Below are positions 55,465 through 64,000 of a stretch of 64,000 nt of DNA, in pieces (position 1 is the stretch's first letter; each line of letters opens with the position of its first letter). The stretch is taken from NCBI GenBank assembly GCA_030248195.1, contig JASAND010023040.1:62001-126000 (forward strand). Reading direction: 5' to 3'. The translations under genes and the position numbers were made by a program. Under the pieces are notes generated by a model. It was not told the DNA's origin. It made no database searches and worked only from the letters and a program-made list of their open reading frames with translations. Origin of the DNA: Trissonchulus latispiculum. Its lineage: Eukaryota; Nematoda; Enoplea; Enoplida; Ironidae.

Positions 55465-56026
55465 GGGGGTATACCTAGGGGTTTGCATAACTTCTTCGGA
55501 GAGCGCTAGTTTTTGCGTGCAAGTTGGTGACATATAGAGTTTAGCTCCCAAAATATTTTCGGCAGGGAGCGGCCGTTACAAAAAATTCACCCACGGGGTG
55601 TTGAAAGACTGAAAATGTGAAAAAATTCAAAAATTTCATTCTTCAAAAATTGATCACTGTCGTCCTTATATTCTCAGTTTGCGTTATCATACTTAAAAAG
55701 TTAATATAAGGCATTAATATATCTCATGACATCAGAGCTGTATGGGGCCCCAAACTGAAAAATTTCGTTCATTTTTTCAAATTTTAGATTGGCTTTTCGG
55801 AAGCTCTGAATTTTTTTCGGAAAAAGCAACAGACCTAAAACTTTGCACACATATTTCTATGGACACGGATACATGCCAGCCAAATGGCAGCTCACAGAAC
55901 CTTCTCGTTCGGGAACACTGTAGCCGCAAACTTCAAAAATTGTAAAATTTTCACTAGGTGACCTGTCGCCGTTTCGAGCCTAATCCACCAAAGTGCGCCA
56001 AATCATCTGAAATTTTTACAGAATAA
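55465..56026. other. Non-coding stretch with a repeated segment
   Basis: 55556-55690 (GGCAGGGAGCGGCCGTTAC onward) recurs directly at about 56407-56540, and part of it recurs inverted at 58498-58575. No gene recognised. Confidence 0.6.
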
Positions 56027-56773
56027 ACACTCTTAAAAAGACTCCTGTAGAAATTACAGGAATTCTTGTAGTTTTCTACAAAAGTGCTCCTGTGCGGTCA
56101 GTCACTAGCGGAGCTTCCTGTATTTTCCACAGAAGTAAATTTTGTATTTTTACCGGCCTCTCGAATAGTAAAAATTACAGGAATTTCCTGTAGAATATAT
56201 TAAGGAAACCTGTAGTTTTTATTATAGGAGTTTCCTGTAGAAAATACTAAAGAAACCTGTAGTTTTGTTCGACTATTTTTTGACAATCCTAAATTAGATA
56301 CCAAACCTGTAGTTTTTACAAGACAAAACCTGTAAATTTTACTGGAGCGACCTGTTATTTCATAAAAGGGGGGCAGGTGCGGGGGGTGGCCGCTCCCAAA
56401 ATATTTTCGGCAGGGAGCGGCCGTACAAAAAATTCACCCACGGGGTGTTGAAAGACTGAAAATGTGAAAAAATTCAAAAATTTCATTCTTCAAAAATTAA
56501 TCACTGTCGTCCTTATATACTCAGTTTGCGTTATCAGCGTATCGAGTACTTTCCCGTAGAGTAAACCTGTAAACCAGTGAAAACTACAGGTTTCATTTGT
56601 ATTGAATACTGGTCTAACTTGTAATCAGTTCTACCAAAGAAGATCCGGTAAAAACTACCAACGATGTCCTGTAGAAATTACAGACTTAACCTGCATTTTC
56701 TACAAAAGCTTTTGCATTTATCGTCTACAAAGGTGATTCCTGTAGTTTCTACTGGAACATTTCTAAGAGTGTG
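56027..56773. mobile_element. MITE-like element with ACACTCTTA ends
   Basis: The left end, ACACTCTTA followed by TCCTGTAGAAATTACAGG, is mirrored at the right, which ends TAAGAGTGT. The arms are full of CCTGTA(A/G) and TACAGG words that pair internally. The 120-bp segment shared with 55556-55690 lies inside. A clear target duplication was not found. A related inverted half lies at 58560-58740. Confidence 0.6.
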
Positions 56774-57046
56774 GCCAGGATATATGGTTAAATATGTGCC
56801 AAGTTTGATGGGTTTAGGTTTTGTTATGGTTTTTAATGAGGGCTTAATTATGTGGGTAACAGTGAAAAAACGGTCAAAATCGGCATGTAGCTAAACTTTG
56901 ATGGAATTTATCTCATCGTAGAAGAAATATCGTAACTTGGTGTAATTAGAAAAGTTGTTTACTCTACAGGCTATTACTCGATACGTTGATAACGCAAAAT
57001 GAGTACATAAGAGCGACAGTAATCATAATTTTTGGTTTATATACTT

Positions 57047-57356
57047 TAGTCAGAATTTCATTTGTCAGAATGTCACTAGTCAGAATTTCATTTGTCAGAA
57101 TGTCAGCAGTCCGAATTTCATTTGTCAGAATGTCACTAGTCAGAATTTCATTTGTCAGAATTTTACTTGTCAGAATTTCATTAGTCAGAATTTCATTTGT
57201 CAGAATGTCAAAAGTCAGAATTTCATTTGTCAGGATGTCAGCAGTCAGAATTTCATTTATCAGAATGTCACTAGTCAGAATTTCATTTGTCAGAATTTTA
57301 CTTGTCAGAATTTCATTAGTCAGAATTTCATTTGTCAGAATTGCACTTGTCAGAAT
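57047..57356 (+). repeat. 15-bp tandem array, GTCAGAATTTCATTT type
   Basis: About 20 imperfect units of TCAGAATTTCATTTG or TCAGAATGTCACTAG. Because the period is a multiple of three, long open frames appear on both strands (reading RISFVRM-like or ILTNEILT-like), but these are repeat by-products. The complementary array is at 58200-58470. Confidence 0.95.
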
Positions 57357-57533
57357 AATTATGGACATGTATACGAATGCCACAAGTATGTACATGTCTC
57401 TACACATTCTACACTCTACACACACAAGACTCTACACATTATATAGGCTACCTTCAAATGATAACTCAGGACAGCCGTTCGCATTTCGGTTCCAAGATTT
57501 TTTGGTCAGACTATAGTTTAGTTCTATCAAGAG

Positions 57534-57826
57534 TAGTATTTGAGGCCGGCCGAGGTTTCACCGGCCGGCCGCCGACCGCACGATCGCCGGCCGGCCGGCC
57601 GACTCCTTCGGCCGCCGGCCGGTGACCCGGACGGCCGGCTACCGGCCTGGAGTGAAACTATTATGACTGCTAAAATTTTTATTTTCGGATTTTATGTTAG
57701 AAAAATAGCATAGCTAGATTTGGAGTACATTTTAAGCCAAGTTGCTTTATATTGTAAATTTCTGGTTGCTATATTGTATTCCAGCCGGCGGCCGGCCGGC
57801 CTTTAGCCGGCAGCCCTCAAACACTG
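57534..57826. mobile_element. hAT-F, 293-bp GGCCGGCC-rich element
   Basis: The ends are TAGTATTTGAGG and CCTCAAACACTG. The flanking octamers are ATCAAGAG (57526-57533) and ATTAAAAG (57827-57834), an 8-bp duplication with two changes. Both subterminal zones are runs of GGCCGGCC and CCGGCCGG, as in hAT-A and hAT-E. It is non-coding. Confidence 0.75.
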
Positions 57827-58199
57827 ATTAAAAGTACATAATAAAACTATGCTCTATTCGCTAACGACCTACCAAGTACCACCTCCCCAAATTGAACCCC
57901 AGTGAACAAAGTGAATTCGCCCGCTATGTTTGTGTTGTAAAGTTCGAAGCAGACGCAAATTACACTTACGCACTGCTTGTGTTTTTGAGCTTAAACATAT
58001 TAACATAGAGCGAGTGAGCGTACCCCGTTTGGATCCCATACCCATATAGGGGAGGAGTGGGAGGGGGTCAATTAGGGGAGGGGGTAAGCCGATAGCGAAC
58101 ATAGCACAGTTTTGTCTTTGACTGCATAGAGCGAGGCGCTTGTCATACTCTTATACATTATGTGCTCTTGGTTCTCTTCAGCCTGACATTTCAGAAAAG

Positions 58200-58470
58200 T
58201 GAATTTCTGACAAATGAAGTTCTGCTTGTGGCATGTTTGAATTTTGATAACTGAAATTTAAACTTAGTGAAATCCTGACTAAAATTCTAATTTTTGACTA
58301 ATGAAATTCTGACAAATGAAATTCTGACAAATGAAATTCTGACAAATGAAATTCTGACAAATGAAATTCTGACTAATGAAATTCTGACTAGTGAAGTTCT
58401 GACAAATGAAATTCTGACAAATGAAATTCTGACTAAAGACATTCTGACAAATGAAATTCTGACTAAAGAA
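58200..58470 (-). repeat. 15-bp tandem array, inverted partner
   Basis: Units of GAAATTCTGACAAAT, the reverse complement of the array at 57047-57356, most regular at 58299-58469. Together the arrays form long inverted arms around a ~1-kb centre that contains hAT-F. Confidence 0.95.
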
Positions 58471-58489
58471 AATAGAAGTATTTTTTGAA

Positions 58490-58740
58490 GACTGAGATTT
58501 TCAGTCTTTCAACACCCTGTGGGTGATTTTTTTGTAACGGCCGCTCCCTGCCGAAAATATTTTGGGAGCGGCCACCCCCCGCACCTGCCCCCCCCCCTTT
58601 TTCATTAACAGGTCGATCCAGTAAAAACTACAGGTTTCTGTGGTATTTTCTGCAGGAAACTCCTGTCAAAAATTACAGGTTTCCTTAGTAATTTCTACAG
58701 GAGGAAACTTCTATAATTTTTACTATTCGTGAGGTCGAGA
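58490..58740 (-). repeat. Inverted copy of the 56.0-56.5-kb segment
   Basis: Read on the minus strand it repeats the order seen at 56300-56480: CCTGTA-rich DNA, CAGGTGCGGGGGGTGGCCGC, GCAGGGAGCGGCCGT and GTGTTGAAAGACTGAAAAT. It supports a larger fold-back arrangement from about 56.0 to 58.7 kb. Confidence 0.8.
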
Positions 58741-59577
58741 GGTTATTTTGTATGACATTACTGATTTTTATATTTGAAAGTAATGCTGGGACTGGTTTGG
58801 ATTTTTGAAACTCTGGATTCTTGACTACCGGTTCCGATTAGCCATTAACTTAGCCGTCCTCAAAATTTCAGTGTAAATAGAATTTCGGAAATTAATGTTA
58901 AATTAAGGTTAAATTTCAAATGCTAAATTCAAATTCCAGATAAAAGTTTAAAAATTTACAATAAACCTTGATTGTAGTTTCAAACAGCCAATATTTATGC
59001 TAGAACCGGTCCGGTTCCAAAAGTCACCAGTTCCGGTTCTAAAAATCCTATCGGTTCCGGTTCTACCGGTTCTTTTGGACTCTCAGTACTATTTGAAAGG
59101 CTAAAACGCTTTATTCCACACATCCAATTAAACAGTAATGACGACATATATTACAAGTACAGACCATATCTACAACAACAATTATGCAAATAAAAAAGTC
59201 ACCAGTCCAGGCTAAAACGCAACATTACTCTGTAGTGAACATGCAAACAATAGACAACCTTCAGATAAAAAGGTAAAAAGCAGACAGTCAGCATATGCAG
59301 TCAGCAATGCGTTGAAACGCTCAAATCACTAAGGCCAACGAAATACTATTCCCCTTTTCGTGGATTCGTTTTCGGGGAATCCCCACTCTCCTTTGGCTAG
59401 AAAAGAATAAAATTAAACAAGAAAATGCATGTAAATAATGCTTAAGTACAACATGAAAATACGATCAAATTAACAGAATACATTCTCCCTTTTAGTAGCT
59501 CTCTCTATTCAATCTACGAATACTGTAACAGCCCTTTCACTGAAACGCAAAGGGCGACGGAATCAACCTTACCCAGG
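58741..59577. other. Non-coding stretch with GGTTCC-rich remnant
   Basis: 58985-59075 contains GGTTCCGGTTCTA words related, inverted, to 5040-5120. GCTGGGACTGG near 58789 could be its terminus. No gene recognised. Confidence 0.45.
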
Positions 59578-59942
59578 GCCCGTTGCATAAACGTAATTAG
59601 TTGATTAGTGATTAGTGGATTAGTGTAGCAGTTTTCTAGAATAATCAAAGCTACGAATGGGCTATAATTTATCTGTCATCTTGAAGCGCTTTGACCGTTC
59701 TTCAAAAGTGTAAATTAAGTTACAACCTAAATTGGAGTGATGACAGTGTAAAAAGTGAAGAGTTCAAAATATTCCTTGGATTGAATGAGTCAGTAGAATA
59801 AATTAAACACTTCACGATTTCTGGATAAAGCATTTCAACAGCTACGATGTAGTACCAAAAACTCCAAAAACGGCGGACTACAGCAAAAGCTTTCCACAAA
59901 AAACTGCTACACTAATCAACTAATCACTTTTATGCAACGGGC
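59578..59942. mobile_element. 365-bp MITE with GCCCGTTGCATAAA ends
   Basis: Left GCCCGTTGCATAAACGTAAT and right TTTTATGCAACGGGC are mirrored. The complementarity continues inward through ATTAGTTGATTAG and GTGTAGCAGTTTT with one small insertion on the left. The centre is non-coding. The target duplication is unclear. Confidence 0.75.
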
Positions 59943-61235
59943 ATCAGGACTCATTATTTCTCAACAAGTCCATCATTATCTTAGTAGCTAATATTCTACA
60001 ATCCCATATTAAGGTGTATAGAAGTGTGTAGAAAATTGTCAAGACTCAGGTTTCAAAAATTACTTAAAACAAATTAAAAGGCTTAACTCAAACATCTGAC
60101 TCCAAGAAATCACTGGGCTGATTCTACTGGGGGGGGGGGGCGGCTCCTCCCCCCATAAACATCCTTCTCTCTCCCCAAATCCCCCCGCCCCGCCAATCGA
60201 CCCCCTCAAAAATAGTGGGTGCCCATTTTGGTACCAAATTTTGCCTTGAAAAATTCGCTCAGAAGAGCCAAATTTTCTAAATTTTATTCATTTTTTGCCT
60301 TTTTCATCCCTAAATCTGCTTATTTTTGCCATAGTGCAAGCTGGAAAAATAGCGCTATTTTTAGCATATTTTTCGAAAAATTTTCGCCCCCCCAAATTCC
60401 TTGCCCCTTTTGGAACAGGACTTTTCGGAAAATCCCTAGAATAAGCCCAGAATAACAGTATATAAATAGGTGTTTCTAATAATAACAAATTATTCGGATG
60501 ATCTTTGTCCAGTTTCGAGATCTTTTGTCACTACACAAAAATTGAAACTCCTCCGGTTTCCCATGTTTTAACACAAACTGACATCACCTTTAGGTGAAAT
60601 TACTTGCTAACCGAAGAGATCCAACTTTAATCTCAAAAACTCATTAAACTACACCTATCGGACAACAAAATATGTGAAAATAAGATCGGAGACGGTGGAA
60701 AAATATGCCAAAAATGGACCCCCTTATGAAAACGTTGGTCAAGAATCGATAGTCGCGGACTTCGCATTTGCACATATAATATGCCCCCATGGCCCATATG
60801 TTCCAGGGTATTTTTACAGAAGAAAATTTACGAAATTTGCCTTCCTCCCCCACCCCCGAAAATGAATTGTATACTGAAATAGCCCTAACCAGGGTTCTCT
60901 GCTTTATAACTTTTCACCAGAAACAGGCAGTTTCAAAAATTTTCAGCCTTCACCGGAGATTTTTTCGTAAAAGTGTCTATTTTTAGCCCAAATCCAGGCA
61001 TTTTTGAAAACGTTATTAAAGAATCACCAAGCTAAATATGTAAAGAATACCATTTGGCTCAGTTTTGCAACCCCTTTCGAAAATCCTCCCCTCCCCTGGC
61101 AAAATCCACTAAAAATACCCTGCCTGTTCTAAATTAAAGCCTTTACGAAGGTAAAAGCGGCTCAAGATTAGCTGTACAGCTGCTCAGAATGCATGCTTTT
61201 ATGATGCACTGCCCTAACTAACTTTGGAGAACTGC
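59943..61235. other. Non-coding stretch
   Basis: No gene recognised. It includes a G-run and C-rich zone at 60130-60200 and several pyrimidine-rich patches. Confidence 0.5.
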
Positions 61236-61251
61236 CTTATATATATATGTG

Positions 61252-61282
<31 letters not shown>

Positions 61283-61296
61283 ATATAAATATATGA

Positions 61297-61333
<37 letters not shown>

Positions 61334-62716
61334 TGTAAAGAAAAAGGTTTGGCTAATAGACTTTTTGGAGCTGAGACACCATTTAAAAGACTCAAGTTCC
61401 GAACTTTATTCCACTCAGCCCTTGCTATTACACAAGTGTGGGGGTCGAGCAAACTTGATCTTTTCCAACACTGATTAGAGCACTGGTGAAATGGCTCTTT
61501 TCTCCTTACGCTACTTAATAGCAAACCGATCGCTCAGTAAACTTCGTGATCAGTTTACTATGGTCCTTACCTAGTCAGAGCTTCCGTAACTAAAACGGTG
61601 GTCCACTCTGAACCTCAGATCAAATCCCTACTAATAGGCAACCAGATAAAAGTTAACTTCAGAATTCCGTTAGAGTATTTAATGTACACACGATTTCACA
61701 GAACAATCTGTCGATTCAAAAGTGATCAGCTAGCAGAATAATTATTATCAAGGTACTGAACAGAGATCACAAACGCTCCGCAACCTTAAATTGCATATAC
61801 TAGCCCTGGGCTCACGAATTTGCCCCGACAACGAACTTACACAATTTCCTGGTTTTTTCCAAAATCCAAGTGATACAAAATAGATGCAGACAGTAAAGCA
61901 GATGCAGTGCAACGGACAGAGAGTGAGGGATGACCAACCAACAAAACTAAAGCTCAGACTCGACTCAGAATAAAGGCACCTCTGGCCACACAGTATAAGA
62001 CTTCCAAGTTAGGCGTAGCAGCCACAACAACACAGATACAGCGCAAGGTCCCAGAAACCGACCTGTCAGCAGCAAAGTCAACCCCAAACTGAAGTCTTTA
62101 GGTCAGTCACCCAATCCCGTCACAGCTCTGTCCGCGTGCAATTCTCACTTTTCGGTCTCTTTGAAATTTCCTTTAAGTTTTGCGTGCCTATTGAAAGAAA
62201 GATCCATACGTCACGTATGCGTTTGCTCAAGAGCTCATAGGGTTCCCCAAGTCTTCGTTTAAAGCCGATTAACCCCAACCCTCGAATTTGAACCCATAAA
62301 TCGGAAAAACAACCCAATTAACTGAATCGTCCATGCAAACATATTATTCCAGTGGACACTGTCAATTCTAACTGTACAACACAAAGATGAACACTTGACA
62401 AAAGTTACCCAACACATAAGGATACGGAAATGATTAGACAGTTACTATTAGGTAACGGAGAAATGGTGAGACAATTACGGTTAGTTAGCAACAGAGACAT
62501 GGTCAGACAATTACGGTTGATTAGCAGACAATTACGGTTAGTTAACAGAGTCAAGAGTTTGAGGCACAGGGTTAAAACAAAAAATTAGTCGCATTCATGT
62601 CGCATGCAGCATTCAACACAAAAAAGAAAATCATTACTCAACACAGAACTTTAGCAATTTGCAGCTTGTTTTAGCCCAAAACCAACTTTTCTAAATGAAG
62701 CTCAAAATCTTCCAAT

Positions 62717-62773
<57 letters not shown>

Positions 62774-62812
62774 GTGTGTATGTATATATTCATATATTTA
62801 TATATATACAGC
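61236..62812. repeat. TA-rich inverted arms around a 1.4-kb centre
   Basis: 61236-61336 and 62718-62812 are TA microsatellites carrying the same non-repetitive landmark, TATATAAATATATGAATATAT, in opposite orientation, followed inward by ATATGTAA. They are therefore true inverted copies and not two chance TA runs. The enclosed 1.4 kb shows no gene. It may be a fold-back or TA-target element. Confidence 0.65.
62425..62560. repeat. Minisatellite, AGACAATTACGGTTAGTTAG type
   Basis: About four imperfect units sharing CAGACAATTACGGTTAGTTA with variable spacers (GCAACAGAGACATGGT in the longest). The unit is about 27-43 bp. Confidence 0.8.
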
Positions 62813-64000
62813 TTTAACCCAATTTTACTTGCACAGACGGCATCTTACACTCATAGTTCTAAGAGTTCTATTCGCTGTTGCTCGTTTGATTAGCTGTAGG
62901 TTGCTACGCTATTTGGCTATATTTGGCGAATTTAAAAATTGGTATTTTCAGCTGAAGATCAAAGGTGCGCCACACAAGGTATGTTCAATGTTGTGTCTTG
63001 ACGCATTTGTTTTTGCCACGGTATGTGACAAACATGAATATATTAATGTGCCCAGTTTGTGGCAAAAATCTACCACATGAGTGAAAAATTGGTAAATAAT
63101 GTGAAAATTGTGAAAATGGCGAGTATTAGCTAAATTTGCGGTTTTTGTGGCAAGTTTTTTCAGTTTCGTATTATACGGCAGAAACTTGCGAATACCAGTA
63201 TATTGAAATTTTGGGTCAAAAAGTGGCAATTCCTGAAAAAATTCACTGTCAAAGTTCGAAAAACGACTTTGTATGTCAAATCTGATGCTAACGTGGATCC
63301 GAAAACAAAAACAAAAAAGTCTTTCTGGTATATATTGAGCGTTTTTATGTTATTCAGTGTTTTCTACACACATTTTGTATCAGACATTAGTCCCAACATT
63401 CGGAGGCGTAGCTGCTGGCTCAGAAAGTAGGATGCCTGATCAAATCGTCGCCGCTCTCAAATTAGAGCGATGGTTCGATTTCCACTTTAAACGGTCATCT
63501 TCAACTTCTAACTGCAATAATTGTTTACATGTAACTGATTGAAAGACGAATAAAAACACTAACAAAAATTAAGTTAGCCTGAGACAGCAGTAAGTTAGTT
63601 AAAGTAAGACAGCTATTTTAAAAGGATAATAACAATAGCGAAATACCTCGTTTCGTCTACGCAATCTTTTCAGAAATCCAGGACTATTCAAACTTGAACC
63701 AGCATGCTGAAAAGTATTTGTAAAAACAAATGACAAATTAAGCAAAACAAAAGCAAACATTAACTAATTAGTATAATTAGTAAAGTATTTCAAAACTCCC
63801 ATTACAAATCAAAGCACCAAACGTGGAATACTTAAAGGTCTACGTAAACATTATTAATAAAAATAAGTCTGACTTAAGCGGGTAGCTTTTGGCTGTATTT
63901 TTCTAATGTGTCCGATTGCTCGTTTTATATATTTTTAGTCGGGTCCACAAAACAAGACAAGTGTGGTTTGCGTGCTCCTATCGAGTCCTCCAGAGTTAAA
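62813..64000. other. Non-coding stretch to the window end
   Basis: No gene or repeat family recognised. The open frames at 62772-63080 and 63203-63542 have no known domain. Confidence 0.45.

Noticed and set aside
56964..57516. Frames of 153 and 176 codons on opposite strands
   Set aside because: A 15-bp tandem repeat without stops opens both strands.
57047..58470. CRISPR-like spaced repeats
   Set aside because: Units are directly adjacent, imperfect and without unique spacers, in an animal-type genome.

Overview
This is animal-type nuclear DNA made almost entirely of transposable elements. I recognise no host gene. The evidence is a metazoan-type Polinton/Maverick, an RTE-like LINE, Gypsy-like Gag proteins, many hAT-type elements, MITEs, satellites, and long GT and TA microsatellites. 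The LINE resembles flatworm-type endonuclease/RT proteins, but the sequence does not fix the lineage. There is no bacterial, organellar or CRISPR signature.

Layout. 1-9.6 kb: a 182-bp GT microsatellite, two TTAA-flanked MITEs sharing one TTAA, two other inverted-repeat MITEs, and hAT-A packed with GGCC-anchored repeats. 9.6-20 kb: hAT-B sits in a diverged satellite; a broken RTE-like LINE follows, then two tandem copies (2.4 and 2.9 kb) of a satellite block with ~145-bp units, each carrying the same small hAT-C. 21-29 kb: a 1347-codon Gag-protease reading frame lies between two ~1-kb direct repeats (probable LTRs). The right repeat contains a very young 1,013-bp Gag-only LTR element with identical LTRs. 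29-38 kb: sparse non-coding DNA, one tRNA-like sequence, and a 1.2-kb long-TIR element. 38.3-55.5 kb: the centre of interest, a nested stack. A third TTAA MITE was split by hAT-D (8-bp target duplication), hAT-D was split by a 12.8-kb Polinton (5-bp target duplication), and the MITE tail was split again by hAT-E. 55.5-64 kb: inverted 15-bp repeat arrays, hAT-F, two more MITE-like elements, TA-rich inverted arms and a minisatellite.

The Polinton carries, from the left, polB (minus strand, broken), integrase (plus, 5'-truncated and broken), a small Cys-rich protein, a minor capsid-like protein (frameshifted), a basic hydrophobic protein, the major capsid protein (broken), an adenain-like protease joined in one frame to the packaging ATPase, two conserved small Polinton proteins, and two minus-strand proteins I do not recognise. 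Together these would encode self-synthesising transposition plus virion-like assembly. The replication, integration and main capsid genes are damaged while several others are open, so this copy is probably inactive. polB and the integrase face each other across a junction where both have lost their 5' ends.

The most unusual observations are the protease-ATPase joined frame, the fully datable three-level nesting with empty sites present in the same window, the intact Gag-Pro frame without pol, and the two unassigned Polinton genes.
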